Numbered from the stretch's first letter, positions 9,689 through 18,327 are shown. The stretch: DNA of 64,000 nucleotides from Sphingobacterium siyangense (GCF_007830445.1 NZ_VLKR01000003.1:186001-250000); one strand, 5' to 3'. Program-made: numbers and translations. The notes: generated by a model from the sequence alone, not told the origin.

Positions 9689-11098
9689 TTACTTCTTTAA
9701 TTCCAATAAAACCACATTCTCAACGTGTTGGGTATGCGGAAACATATCTACTGGCTTGATCCGCTTCACCTCATATTTTTCGCCCAACAACACCAAATCG
9801 CGTGCCTGTGTAGCAGCATTACAACTGACATATACAATACGCGGTGATTCCATTTCTAACAAACGAGCTACAACGTCAGCGTGCATTCCTGCACGTGGTG
9901 GATCTGTAATCACCACATCTGGTTTTCCGTGTTCAGCTATGAAGGAAGGGGTCAACACATCTTTCATATCTCCAGCGTAGAACTTTGTATTCGTAATATC
10001 ATTGATCGACGAATTGACTTTAGCGTCCTCAATGGCAGTAGGAACATACTCTACACCAACAACTTCTCTCGCCCTCTTAGCGACAAAGTTTGCAATTGTA
10101 CCCGCTCCTGTATACAAGTCATACACCAACTCATCCCCCTTTAAATCGGCAAAGTCACGTGTGATTTTATACAGCTCATACGCTTGTGCAGAGTTTGTTT
10201 GATAGAACGACTTAGGCCCAACTTTGTAACGCAAGCCCTCCATCTCCTCATAGATAAAATCACGACCGGCATATACATGAATATCCTGGTCGAAGATTGT
10301 ATCATTGCGTTTCTGGTTTACAATATATAACAGGGAAGCGACTTGAGGAAACTTTTCTTTAACAAATTCCATCAACAACTCAACCTGTCCTTCTTCCGGA
10401 TATGCAAACACAACGATCACCATCATCTCCCCGGTTGAAGAAATACGGATAATCAAATTACGCAATACACCTGTGTGTTCACGCAAATCGTAGAACGTCA
10501 TATCTTGACTAAGAGCAAAATCACGGATACTATTACGAACTTCATTTGAAGGATCTTCTTGCAAAAAACAATGATCGATATCTAAAATCTTATCAAAACG
10601 TCCAGGCACGTGAAAACCCAGTGCATTCATTTCTAATTGGGACGAATCTTCATCAACAGAAGTCAACCATTTTTTGTTTGAAAAAGTATATTCTAATTTA
10701 TTTCTGTAATATTCTGTTTGCGCAGAGCCTAAAATACTTTCCATCGCCGAAGTATCTACTTTCCCAATACGCGAAAGGGCATTATCGACAGATTGTTGCT
10801 TAAATTTTAGCTGAGCATCATAGGTCATATGCTGCCACTTACATCCGCCACACACTCCGAAATGTTCACAAAACGGATCTACACGATAAGATGAAGCCTC
10901 TTTTAAACTGGTCACCCGAGCCTCCGCAAAATTCTTTTTCTTGCGCATAAGCTCCACGTCAACAACATCACCAGGAACAGCTTTTTCTACAAACAAAACC
11001 AAATCTTCGGTTTTTCCAACACCTCTACCCTCTTCGGCAATATCAATGATGGCAATATCTTTCAAGAACTTTTTCTCTTGCGGAATTCTTCTACTCAT
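9689..11098 (-). CDS. rlmD: 23S rRNA (uracil-5-)-methyltransferase RlmD/RumA family
   Basis: SAM-dependent m5U methyltransferase of the TrmA/RlmCD family, 470 residues. It has an N-terminal TRAM domain (VGKTEDLVLFVEKAVPGDVV), a four-cysteine iron-sulfur motif (CEHFGVCGGCKWQ plus an upstream Cys), the SAM loop DLYTGAGTIANFVA, motif TDPPRAG and the catalytic VSCNAATQARDL. The open frame extends 25 codons further to ATG 11173, but a TATTTTTG -7 element at 11105-11112 lies inside that extension, so I start at ATG 11096-11098. The exact target uridine (rlmD- or rlmC-like) cannot be told from sequence alone. Confidence 0.92.
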   Translation of the reverse strand: MSRRIPQEKKFLKDIAIIDIAEEGRGVGKTEDLVLFVEKAVPGDVVDVELMRKKKNFAEARVTSLKEASSYRVDPFCEHFGVCGGCKWQHMTYDAQLKFKQQSVDNALSRIGKVDTSAMESILGSAQTEYYRNKLEYTFSNKKWLTSVDEDSSQLEMNALGFHVPGRFDKILDIDHCFLQEDPSNEVRNSIRDFALSQDMTFYDLREHTGVLRNLIIRISSTGEMMVIVVFAYPEEGQVELLMEFVKEKFPQVASLLYIVNQKRNDTIFDQDIHVYAGRDFIYEEMEGLRYKVGPKSFYQTNSAQAYELYKITRDFADLKGDELVYDLYTGAGTIANFVAKRAREVVGVEYVPTAIEDAKVNSSINDITNTKFYAGDMKDVLTPSFIAEHGKPDVVITDPPRAGMHADVVARLLEMESPRIVYVSCNAATQARDLVLLGEKYEVKRIKPVDMFPHTQHVENVVLLELKK

Positions 11099-11104
11099 AG
11101 GGTG

Positions 11105-11112
11105 CAAAAATA
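11105..11112 (-). promoter_or_regulatory. -7 element of rlmD
   Basis: TATTTTTG on the minus strand, six bases before the chosen ATG, so the transcript is nearly leaderless. This placement decides the start codon of rlmD. Confidence 0.55.
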
Positions 11113-11218
11113 CAAATTTATACCGATTTTTCATCTGCATAAATGATTTATAGCCATTGATTATCACTGGCATAAACGAGTACCTGACAGGTATGATAAG
11201 TTTCGAACGAATAGAATA

Positions 11219-11306
11219 CCGGGATCAGATTCGGACATTGTTCGTACCTTGTTCGGATGCGATACAGATCGTGTACCGTTGCTGATCAGATTCCGACCAA
11301 ACGCTG
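11219..11306. repeat. Degenerate tandem repeat with 11-bp period
   Basis: Cutting the sequence every 11 bases from 11219 gives eight consecutive units with C at unit position 4 (attCggacatt near 11229, gttCgtacctt, gttCggatgcg, ataCagatcgt, gtaCcgttgct, gatCagattcc, gacCaaacgct, gaaCaggaatt), and most units start with G. The best-matching neighbours are TTCGGACATTG and TTCGTACCTTG. The period equals about one turn of B-DNA. Function unknown. Confidence 0.55.
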
Positions 11307-11335
11307 AACAGGAATTATCTGTTCAGGGTCTGGTC
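11295..11335. repeat. Extended imperfect inverted repeat
   Basis: An inner perfect stem CTGAACAG/CTGTTCAG (11304-11311 with 11319-11326, 7-base loop) is flanked by a second matching arm GACCA/TGGTC (11295-11299 with 11331-11335). No T tract on either strand, so it is not a standard terminator. Confidence 0.6.
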
Positions 11336-11493
11336 AATAATAGTTGCAAGACTGTTCATCTCCGAAGGTGGTACGAACATAATACGAAGACAACCCGACA
11401 ATACCATTAACGTTGCTGAGCATCATAAAAAAGTGAACATGCAAAAAAAGATAACGTCGTGAATTAGAAAGGGATGAGCGCGTTATAATAATG

Positions 11494-12069
11494 TTACTGA
11501 ACTGTTGCCTGAACAAGATAAGGAAGGATCTCTTTCTGAAACGAAATAAAGTTTTTTCGCACATCGGCATCTGAGACGGCCGTAAAAGCAAAAGAAAACA
11601 CAATACTCTTACTAGACTTGATCAAAAAGGTCAGCTTTTCTTCACTAATCGCTTCATTTATTTTTTCATTCTGAATGAATGTGCTTAGGAGCAGAAACTC
11701 CAAATCTTCAGAAAGCGTCTTTAGATATTCTTGTGCGTTCGCAGATTCCCGGATAAACTCCCAACCGATCAATTCATTGCAAGCCGTATAGGTCAGTCGG
11801 CTTACCCGCAAAATTGTTGAAGCCAAAAACGAAGCCATATCATCCTCATATTTGGTTGTTTTCAAAATATCCTGCAGACTCGCACGAAGATAATCCATGA
11901 GAATGGCATGCAAGATCATCTCTTTACTATCAAAATACTTGTACACCGTCGCCTTCGCAATCTTAGCTTTTTTTGCCAATGTGTTCACACTGGTTTTATG
12001 GTAGCCATTTTGACGAAAGAGCTCACGTGCTGTTCTTTTTATGGATTCAATAATATAATCTGGTTCCAT
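11494..12069 (-). CDS. TetR/AcrR-family transcriptional regulator
   Basis: 191-residue repressor-type protein. The N-terminal helix-turn-helix is typical of the family: TARELFRQNGYHKTSVNTLAKKAKIAKATVYKYFDSKEMIL in residues ~12-53. The ligand-binding half has no recognisable specificity. ATG at 12067-12069. No divergent or downstream effector gene is adjacent (pheS upstream, rlmD downstream), so its target is unclear; an 8-bp palindrome TCGTACGA at 12080-12087 just before the start could be an autoregulatory site. Confidence 0.9.
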   Translation of the reverse strand: MEPDYIIESIKRTARELFRQNGYHKTSVNTLAKKAKIAKATVYKYFDSKEMILHAILMDYLRASLQDILKTTKYEDDMASFLASTILRVSRLTYTACNELIGWEFIRESANAQEYLKTLSEDLEFLLLSTFIQNEKINEAISEEKLTFLIKSSKSIVFSFAFTAVSDADVRKNFISFQKEILPYLVQATVQ

Positions 12070-12079
12070 ATACGTTAGA

Positions 12080-12087
12080 TCGTACGA
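12080..12087. promoter_or_regulatory. Short palindrome upstream of tetR
   Basis: TCGTACGA, a perfect 8-bp palindrome ten bases before the tetR ATG. Regulators of this family often bind palindromes over their own start, but this one is short and only a candidate. Confidence 0.25.
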
Positions 12088-12119
12088 ATGTTGAAAGTCA
12101 TCTACAAAGCTTAAAGACC

Positions 12120-12172
12120 AAAAAGCATCACATTATTCTCTTGCCTAATTATCGTAGAGAATAATGTGATGC
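12120..12172 (-). terminator. Rho-independent terminator of pheS
   Basis: Perfect 16-bp inverted repeat (12125-12140 with 12157-12172, 16-base loop, arms beginning GCATCACATT). On the minus strand it is followed by TTTTTGG. It lies 22 bases past the pheS stop. Confidence 0.85.
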
Positions 12173-12194
12173 CACAATCTTTACAATGATTAAT

Positions 12195-13235
12195 TTATAT
12201 TAATTCGGTCTCAAATTGAGACAAGAAACGCGTGTCATTTTCTGAGAAAAGACGTAGGTCTTTAATCACATATTTAAGGTTTGTGATACGTTCTATTCCC
12301 ATACCAAATGCAAAACCTGAGTATTTTTTACTATCAATACCACAGTTATCAAGCACATTAGGATCTACCATACCGCAACCTAAAATTTCTACCCAGCCAG
12401 AGTACTTACACAAGTTACACCCTGCCCCTTTACAGATTGTACAGGAGATATCCATTTCTGCCGAAGGTTCAGTGAAAGGAAAATAGGATGGGCGGAAACG
12501 TACTTTGGTACCTTCGCCATACATCTCTTGAACAAAATGATATAAAGTTTGTTTCAAATCGGCAAAAGAAACATTCTCATCTACATATAAACCTTCTACT
12601 TGGTGAAAGAAACAGTGTGCACGGGCTGATATAGCTTCATTTCTATAAACACGTCCAGGCATTATCGCACGAAACGGTGGTTTACCGGCTTCCATTAAAC
12701 GCACCTGAACCGAAGATGTATGCGTTCTCAATGTAATGTCATTACCTTCCTGTTTTTTGATAAAGAAAGTATCTTGCATATCACGCGCAGGATGTTCCGG
12801 TGGAAAATTCAACGCAGAAAAATTATGCCAGTCATCTTCAATTTCCGGCCCTTCTGACACAATAAAACCTAATTTCTTGAAAATTTCAACAATTTCTTTA
12901 CGAACTAAAGAGATTGGATGTCTAGACCCCAGCTGAAAACCTTGACCAGGCAATGTTAAATCACTCGCAAATTCCTGTGATTTTTGCTTCTCACCAGACC
13001 CGAACTTTTCTTGTGCTTCTTTGAATGTATTTTCTGCGAACTGCTTAAATTCATTCAACACTTTTCCCAAAGTACGTTTCTCTTCAGGCGTAACTGTTTT
13101 GAATTCATCAAAAAGATTTTTCACAATCCCTTTGGAAACCAAAAACTTCAATCTGAAATTTTCTACATCGGCTGAAGAAGCTGGCGCAAATGCCTTAATC
13201 TCTTCAGTATACTGCGTAATTCTATCTTGCAACAT
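12195..13235 (-). CDS. pheS: Phenylalanyl-tRNA synthetase alpha subunit
   Basis: Catalytic subunit of the (alpha-beta)2 class II enzyme charging tRNA-Phe; 346 residues. It has an N-terminal coiled coil, then motif 1 region HPISLVRKEIVEIFKKLGF, FFHQVEGLYVDENVSFADLK, PSYFPFTEPSAEMDI and the C-terminal motif 3 FAFGMGIERITNLKY. A CxxCxxxxCxxC-like stretch (SCTICKGAGCNLC) interrupts the core, as in other bacterial PheS proteins. The open frame extends upstream to a TTG, but a TATGTTTG -7 element at 13244-13251 sets ATG 13233-13235 as the start. pheT is not adjacent. Confidence 0.96.
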   Translation of the reverse strand: MLQDRITQYTEEIKAFAPASSADVENFRLKFLVSKGIVKNLFDEFKTVTPEEKRTLGKVLNEFKQFAENTFKEAQEKFGSGEKQKSQEFASDLTLPGQGFQLGSRHPISLVRKEIVEIFKKLGFIVSEGPEIEDDWHNFSALNFPPEHPARDMQDTFFIKKQEGNDITLRTHTSSVQVRLMEAGKPPFRAIMPGRVYRNEAISARAHCFFHQVEGLYVDENVSFADLKQTLYHFVQEMYGEGTKVRFRPSYFPFTEPSAEMDISCTICKGAGCNLCKYSGWVEILGCGMVDPNVLDNCGIDSKKYSGFAFGMGIERITNLKYVIKDLRLFSENDTRFLSQFETELI

Positions 13236-13243
13236 AATTAGAG

Positions 13244-13251
13244 CAAACATA
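13244..13251 (-). promoter_or_regulatory. -7 element of pheS
   Basis: TATGTTTG on the minus strand, eight bases before the pheS ATG. It implies a very short leader and excludes the upstream alternative starts. Confidence 0.5.
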
Positions 13252-13376
13252 GCCAAAATTTCCGCTAAAAAGAAATTTTGAACTTCGACTGAGCATCATA
13301 AAAGAACACATAGCAGAAACAGCCTACTCGCTTGGGAGAAGGTAATCAGAATTCCACACCCAAAACGCTAATAAAA

Positions 13377-13408
13377 CAAAAGAGCAGGCCTAGTTGCCTG
13401 CTCTTTTG
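13377..13408 (-). terminator. Terminator after ssb
   Basis: Perfect 13-bp inverted repeat with arms 13377-13389 and 13396-13408 (core AGAGCAGGC/GCCTGCTCT) and a 6-base loop, T-rich on both sides. It lies 67 bases past the ssb stop. Confidence 0.8.
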
Positions 13409-13474
13409 TTTTTTGATGATTTTACTATATTTACTATACATGTAAAGTTTTTACATAATCTCAAATTCTTCAGC

Positions 13475-13933
13475 TTAAAATGGTAATGGATTATCCTCCT
13501 GATCATTCTCCGTAAAATCGACCTCCACTTCCTTATCTTCGACTTTTTGCGCCTGCGTGTTTGCTGTATTACCAGCACTTACACCCGCATTCGGCTCAAA
13601 ATCCGATTTACGACCTAAAAGCGTAAAGGTTTCAGCGACAACCTCAGTAGCATATCGTCTAATACCTTCCTTATCCTCATAAGTACGAGTCCGCAGTCGA
13701 CCTTCAATATAAACTAACTTCCCCTTTGTTAGATATTTTACAGCCACGTCAGCCAGACCTCGCCACATAACAATATTGTGCCATTCGGTTTGTTCTACTC
13801 TTTTTCCGTCTTTGTTATACGTTTCTGATGTTGCCAATGGAAAACTGGCAACAGAGACATTGCCTTCTAAATAGCGAATTTCGGGATCTTTTCCAAGATG
13901 TCCCACTAAAATGACTTTGTTAACTCCTGACAT
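13475..13933 (-). CDS. ssb: Single-stranded DNA-binding protein
   Basis: 152-residue SSB. The N-terminal OB fold (NKVILVGHLGKDPEIRY, TEWHNIVMWRGLADVAVKYL, GKLVYIEGRLRTRTYED) occupies ~1-110. An acidic disordered linker follows, ending in DNPLPF, the C-terminal peptide that recruits partner proteins. It starts 20 bases after the mutY stop and is probably co-transcribed with it. Confidence 0.97.
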   Translation of the reverse strand: MSGVNKVILVGHLGKDPEIRYLEGNVSVASFPLATSETYNKDGKRVEQTEWHNIVMWRGLADVAVKYLTKGKLVYIEGRLRTRTYEDKEGIRRYATEVVAETFTLLGRKSDFEPNAGVSAGNTANTQAQKVEDKEVEVDFTENDQEDNPLPF

Positions 13934-13952
13934 AATTTAAAAGCATAAATGG

Positions 13953-15002
13953 TTAAAAATTTGATCTTTCCAAAAAGGTAAAGATCAACTTGTGTTTAGC
14001 TAATTTATCTAAATCTTTTAGAAATACATAATCCCAATTGGATTTTTTTTGAATTAGATCGCCTTTTAACCGCACCTCAAAAAATGTCGCATAAATATTT
14101 TGATGACTCAAGATATGTTTTGTCTGCTGTTGTAAAACATGTAGTTCAGCATCGGAACCGAAACAGGAAATAAACCACTCATCGCTAAGAACATCCGGAA
14201 TTGACAAGCTGTAATTAGACTCCAAAAGTGGAAACTCATATAGATTCTGCCAAACGTCACCTTCACCACGTTTAGACATCAGTATCTGATCGTTATCCTT
14301 CGAGATAAAATAATTAAAGTATCGATCTTTGCTTGCCTTGGCTTTAAGCTTTACAGGCAATTGATCTACCTGGCCTTTAGATAACGCATAACAGGAAGGA
14401 CGAAACATACAGAATTCACATAAAGGCAGCTTGGGCTTACAATGGGTGGCACCAAAATCCATAATAGCCTGATTATACAATGCCGGGTGTTTATGATCAA
14501 GATTTTCTTTGGCTATAGCTGTAAAAATCTTCTTTCCTTCCGTAGAATTGATAGGTGTTTCTATGCCATAGTATCGCGCCAGTACACGAAACACATTTCC
14601 ATCCAATACCGCCTGGGCTTCATCGTTCGCAAAAGAGGATATCGCCGCAGCAGTATACTCTCCTATTCCAGGAAGCGTTATTAATGTTTGATAATCTACC
14701 GGAAAAACACCCTGATACTGATCGCGAACTATTCGCGCGGCCTTATGCATATTCCGTCCTCTAGAATAGTAACCCAGACCTTGCCAAAGATGAAGAATAT
14801 CATCTTCTTCTGCATTCGCAAATTCCACAACATTCTTAAATCGCTCGACAAAACGTACATAATAGGGCAAGCCTTGTTCGACACGAGTCTGTTGCAGAAT
14901 AATTTCAGAAAGCCATATTTTGTAGGCATCTTTTGTTTCTCGCCATGGTAGATCTCGCTTATGCTGTCGATACCATGCTTGCAATTCCTCGCCAAATTTC
15001 AT
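13953..15002 (-). CDS. mutY: A/G-specific adenine glycosylase MutY
   Basis: Removes adenine mispaired with 8-oxoguanine; 349 residues. The HhH-GPD domain contains LPWRETKDAYKIWLSEIILQQTRV and LPGIGEYTAAAISSFA, with the catalytic Asp in VLDGNVFRVL. The iron-sulfur loop follows (CKPKLPLCEFCMFRPSC), then a NUDIX-like recognition domain (~225-349). The longest frame starts with TTG; I use ATG 15000-15002 (MKFGEELQAWYRQHKR). It lies 42 bases after the second ureE and may read through from the urease operon. Confidence 0.96.
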   Translation of the reverse strand: MKFGEELQAWYRQHKRDLPWRETKDAYKIWLSEIILQQTRVEQGLPYYVRFVERFKNVVEFANAEEDDILHLWQGLGYYSRGRNMHKAARIVRDQYQGVFPVDYQTLITLPGIGEYTAAAISSFANDEAQAVLDGNVFRVLARYYGIETPINSTEGKKIFTAIAKENLDHKHPALYNQAIMDFGATHCKPKLPLCEFCMFRPSCYALSKGQVDQLPVKLKAKASKDRYFNYFISKDNDQILMSKRGEGDVWQNLYEFPLLESNYSLSIPDVLSDEWFISCFGSDAELHVLQQQTKHILSHQNIYATFFEVRLKGDLIQKKSNWDYVFLKDLDKLAKHKLIFTFLERSNF

Positions 15003-15044
15003 AGCGACAAAAATGCGCAATTTTTCGCTAATACCAGCATTCCA

Positions 15045-15527
15045 TCATTCGAGGATAGGTCTACGAATGTAGGTAATCTGTTCATCAGGTTCTAAAATCG
15101 TATTTTCCAATGTGATAAAGCCTTTGTATTTTTCTTTTAGCGCCTGATAGAGACGTCCATCATAAGAAACAGCAAATCGCCCATCTGCCTTGAGATAAAC
15201 CGGCAAGTGTCGATTGCCCACGTCGAAGCAGAACTCGCCCACAACAGATAGATTCTGACTATCCAACAATACACAAAGACAAGGTAAAATGTTGACCTGG
15301 ATGAATAAATCACCACGATGATAAATACACTGTCCTGAACGCAGTGCGCTGCCATCATCACGCTGTATACGCACCAGATTACCCTTTCTTGTTTTCCGCT
15401 GGATAACGCGCTTATTTACTTCATAATAGGAAAGATCCAAAATATCTGAATCGCGGCCCAGCTTCAATTTGTCAAAATCAGGGATAACATCAATCCATAT
15501 CTCGTCATGCTGGCTCCCCTTATGCAT
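15045..15527 (-). CDS. Second UreE-like urease accessory protein
   Basis: 160-residue paralogue of UreE, the nickel metallochaperone. It aligns with the 17823-18317 protein over most of its length: the N-terminal beta domain (KRVIQRKTRKGNLVRIQRD), shared motif ILPCxC (here ILPCLC) and the UreE signature GNRHLPVYL. It lacks a His-rich tail. It overlaps the ureD 3' end by 8 bases, so translation is coupled, and it ends the urease cluster. Retaining two UreE copies in one operon is unusual; roles may be split. Confidence 0.8.
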   Translation of the reverse strand: MHKGSQHDEIWIDVIPDFDKLKLGRDSDILDLSYYEVNKRVIQRKTRKGNLVRIQRDDGSALRSGQCIYHRGDLFIQVNILPCLCVLLDSQNLSVVGEFCFDVGNRHLPVYLKADGRFAVSYDGRLYQALKEKYKGFITLENTILEPDEQITYIRRPILE

Positions 15528-16461
15528 AGTTAGTTCCTTCCACCACTACAGCATCCACCAACTCCCGCTTACTTTTTCGACGAGGTTTTCTGTGTTCAAT
15601 GACGGTGATTTCCCCCGTCTTCGATTTCTCATCTTCCGTTATCGCTTCGACGGCTGTATCTTCCTTCCTTTCAGAAAACTTATGTTGTGTAAAATCCCAA
15701 CACAATTGCCCCAACATATGTAAAAAGTCGTAAAGCAACTCTCCATCAGTCCCCAAAGCACGTAGGATAACCACATCTTTTGAAGCCTGCGTAAAGCCAT
15801 AAGAGATATCATTGTATTCAACAGTTAAGATTTCATCCAATTCATATTTTAATTCTTGCGCAAAAAGAGCCGAGAACACAAAAGTTGCCTGATGGGTATA
15901 TCCCTCAAAAAATAACATCTTCTGTATCGGTTGACTTTTGGGACGCAAAAGCTGATTGTCAATAAAGGACAGTTTACCTTGTCTAAAAATCTTGGTTTGC
16001 GTATGGAGACTATCAAACTCAAATGCTTCTTTCATGTGAATTCTTCCAACACTAATAATGTCACCCCACATCAAAACTGCATCTTCAGCCAAGTGAATAT
16101 GATTGCTTGCCTTAAAAATAGAATCCTTAAACGGCGTTACTGGGTGTGGAATGTAATGAAACAAGCCACCGGCCCCAACATGCACGTCCGTATGTTGTCT
16201 TGCGCCAGTTTTCATAGGATGAAGCTTATTGAAGGACTGTGTAAAAAGTTTCAATTGTGCATCTTTTTTCACATGAACATCAATGTGCAAATAATCCGTA
16301 TCCATAATACCAGGCGATGCACTCATGATGATCATTTCCAAATGATTGGTCAATCCTGCCGCGCCATAATGCGTTAGTTTATAAGGTGCATTATGATAAC
16401 TCTCCTTCAATCTACTTCTGCCGTCCTCTTTGGCAACATTTAATACGATTTTGCTATCCAT
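15520..16461 (-). CDS. ureD: Urease accessory protein UreD (UreH)
   Basis: Scaffold that binds apo-urease and, with UreF and UreG, delivers nickel; 313 residues. Family features are YHNAPYKLTHYG, HVGAGGLFHYIPHPVTPFKDS, VLMWGDIISVGR and FEFDSLHTQTKIF. The last ~60 residues are a charged, low-complexity extension (ERKEDTAVEAITEDEKSK, HRKPRRKSKREL) not needed for the fold. It starts 12 bases after the ureG stop; its 3' end overlaps the second ureE. Confidence 0.92.
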   Translation of the reverse strand: MDSKIVLNVAKEDGRSRLKESYHNAPYKLTHYGAAGLTNHLEMIIMSASPGIMDTDYLHIDVHVKKDAQLKLFTQSFNKLHPMKTGARQHTDVHVGAGGLFHYIPHPVTPFKDSIFKASNHIHLAEDAVLMWGDIISVGRIHMKEAFEFDSLHTQTKIFRQGKLSFIDNQLLRPKSQPIQKMLFFEGYTHQATFVFSALFAQELKYELDEILTVEYNDISYGFTQASKDVVILRALGTDGELLYDFLHMLGQLCWDFTQHKFSERKEDTAVEAITEDEKSKTGEITVIEHRKPRRKSKRELVDAVVVEGTNYA

Positions 16462-16473
16462 ATACGATAAATT

Positions 16474-17094
16474 TTAACCTACGGGCTCCAACAAAGCATA
16501 CTTTTTGATCCATGATTTCACATCTTCCAAACCTTCTAAAGTCATTAAGTTTGTAAAAATAAATGGTCTTTCACCGCGCATGCGGATTGTATCCTGGCGC
16601 ATAACTTCCAAGTCGGCATTTACATAAGGGGCAAGGTCTATTTTATTGATCAACAACAAATCCGAGCGCGTAATACCTGGCCCACCTTTACGTGGCATTT
16701 TCTCGCCTTCAGCAACATCGAGAACAAATATGGTCAAATCGGCTAGATCCGGACTAAAAGTCGCCGTCAGGTTATCACCTCCACTTTCAACAAAAATCAG
16801 TTCCACATCCTCAAAACGATTCGCTAATTCTTCTACAGCTTCAATATTCATCGAAGCATCTTCACGGATTGCCGTATGCGGACAGCCCCCTGTTTCAACA
16901 CCAATAATACGTTCAGCGGGCAGAGCCGAATTCTGTTGTAGATACATAGCGTCCTCACGCGTATAAATATCATTTGTTACAACACAGATACTATAATCTG
17001 CCGACATCGAACGTGTCAACCGTTCAATAAGTGCCGTCTTGCCAGAGCCCACAGGACCAGCAACACCAATTTTCACGTAATTTCTCTTAGACAT
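16474..17094 (-). CDS. ureG: Urease accessory GTPase UreG
   Basis: SIMIBI-class GTPase that powers nickel transfer to urease; 206 residues. It shows P-loop [12 protein letters not shown], the nickel-binding CPH motif ([17 protein letters not shown]), switch region [17 protein letters not shown], and G4 NKIDLA. It has no His-rich N-terminal stretch, so nickel storage by UreG itself is unlikely. Located between ureF and ureD. Confidence 0.97.
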   Translation of the reverse strand: MSKRNYVKIGVAGPVGSGKTALIERLTRSMSADYSICVVTNDIYTREDAMYLQQNSALPAERIIGVETGGCPHTAIREDASMNIEAVEELANRFEDVELIFVESGGDNLTATFSPDLADLTIFVLDVAEGEKMPRKGGPGITRSDLLLINKIDLAPYVNADLEVMRQDTIRMRGERPFIFTNLMTLEGLEDVKSWIKKYALLEPVG

Positions 17095-17112
17095 CTTTTA
17101 TTTCAGTTATTT

Positions 17113-17799
17113 TTACGAAATGTAAATTCTCGTGTATAATTTTTCATGTTGCATGCATCGAATATCCTGAGCGATACAACAATTTCCGATCAGATCATCA
17201 TCCAGTTCGGGCTGTAATCCGACCAATTTATTAATCAAGGGCTGTAGTTTAAACAAAATCTGCTGTGCATCCATTTGGCTAATTGGAACCAGTTTGGCAC
17301 AATTCGTCATAATACCATTCAAAGAATTATAATAAAAAGCACTCAGTGCGTCTGAATAACTAATTTCCTGCGCATGGGCAAACATGGCAAATGCCATTGC
17401 ATAGTGACCATGCTGTTCTTGCGCATTTATCGCCTTTAGATAAGCCGAACAACGCTTGACCGGTTTTAATTTTTCTGTCAATTTTAAAAACCGTATTCCC
17501 AATTTCTTACTGGCATCCCGAATCTCATAAGGAGCTTTGAAAGCGGTTATCAATGCATCCAGTTCAGCGATCTTTTTCCTGGTTGCTCTTGATTCACATA
17601 ATTGCCAAGCTTTATGAAAAAAAGCGGCATCGTTGTAATAGAAACTATGCTCCAATAAAGTCTGTGCATATTCTTTTGCAGTTTTAGCATCATGTACAAT
17701 CTCTTTATTGATATAAGTTTCCAAACCATAGGAATGTGTGAAGCCTCCAATCGGGAATACAGAGTCGTTAATCTGCATTAATGTCAACAATGGATTCAT
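17113..17799 (-). CDS. ureF: Urease accessory protein UreF
   Basis: All-helical partner of UreD that gates UreG; 228 residues. It opens with the family motif INDSVFPIGGFTHSYGLETYI, later HYAMAFAMFAHAQEISYSDAL and NGIMTNCAKLVPISQMDAQQ. The start is 23 bases downstream of the upstream ureE stop. Confidence 0.93.
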   Translation of the reverse strand: MNPLLTLMQINDSVFPIGGFTHSYGLETYINKEIVHDAKTAKEYAQTLLEHSFYYNDAAFFHKAWQLCESRATRKKIAELDALITAFKAPYEIRDASKKLGIRFLKLTEKLKPVKRCSAYLKAINAQEQHGHYAMAFAMFAHAQEISYSDALSAFYYNSLNGIMTNCAKLVPISQMDAQQILFKLQPLINKLVGLQPELDDDLIGNCCIAQDIRCMQHEKLYTRIYIS

Positions 17800-17822
17800 A
17801 TGTAATCGTTATTAATTAAGTA

Positions 17823-18317
17823 TTAGAGCCCCTTGGCCAAGGTAATTTTGTGCTGGACTACGGCATACTGATGTATGCGTAACGTATGTGTTCTTTCTAT
17901 CACCCGTAACTCTTTCGTCGGTGTAAAACCCGCCCTTTCTAAGGTTTCCCAAAGGGGATTTTCATAGGCTGCAATAATTTCATGTGCAGCGTTGATGAAA
18001 ACAGGGATATGTTTGTTGCCAATTTCGAGACATATCCGAGCCATATCCAAGAGGTTTTTAGGACGTACAACAAGGCAAGGACAGGGCAATATTCGAACAG
18101 CAATGCGCAGTTCCGTTGTTTCGAACAAAATATCACCGTCAAACAAGGATTCCGTTCCTAAATTTTTAAAGCCTATTTCTCGACCTTCAACAGTGAACCC
18201 TCGGATAATACGTCTTTCCGTATCAAACCATTCGAGTTCCAAAAAATCAAGTTCAACACTGTTCTGATCTGTGCTATCGGCCCAAATATTCCCCTTAATG
18301 TCTCTTGCTAACAACAT
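17823..18317 (-). CDS. ureE: Urease accessory protein UreE
   Basis: Nickel metallochaperone, 164 residues. It has an N-terminal beta domain (RRIIRGFTVEGREIGF), ILPCPCLVV and the conserved metal-site signature GNKHIPVFI; the C-terminus carries scattered His (ERTHTLRIHQYAVVQHK) in place of a poly-His tail. It stands at the standard place between ureC and ureF, 10 bases after the ureC stop. A paralogue lies at 15045-15527. Confidence 0.93.
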   Translation of the reverse strand: MLLARDIKGNIWADSTDQNSVELDFLELEWFDTERRIIRGFTVEGREIGFKNLGTESLFDGDILFETTELRIAVRILPCPCLVVRPKNLLDMARICLEIGNKHIPVFINAAHEIIAAYENPLWETLERAGFTPTKELRVIERTHTLRIHQYAVVQHKITLAKGL

Positions 18318-18327
18318 AAATAACCAA

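Larger units (their letters stand above)
11099..11493. other. 395-base intergenic region between rlmD and tetR
   Basis: Two open frames crossing this area are not convincing genes. The region carries the rlmD -7 element, an 11-bp-phased degenerate repeat tract (about 11219-11306), a long imperfect hairpin (11295-11335) and near-identical 14-mers GATCAGATTCGGAC / GATCAGATTCCGAC starting at 11223 and 11284. No T-tract terminator follows tetR. Confidence 0.6.

Noticed and set aside
11334..11603. 89-codon leftward open frame crossing the tetR 3' end
   Set aside because: It reads an alternative frame of tetR and repeat DNA, with no family-like content.
11416..13303. 15-base direct repeat CTGAGCATCATAAAA at 11416-11430 and 13289-13303 flanking tetR and pheS
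   Set aside because: Could suggest a mobile unit, but there is no transposase, no terminal inverted repeat, and pheS is an essential core gene. A 15-mer match in AT-rich DNA is compatible with chance.
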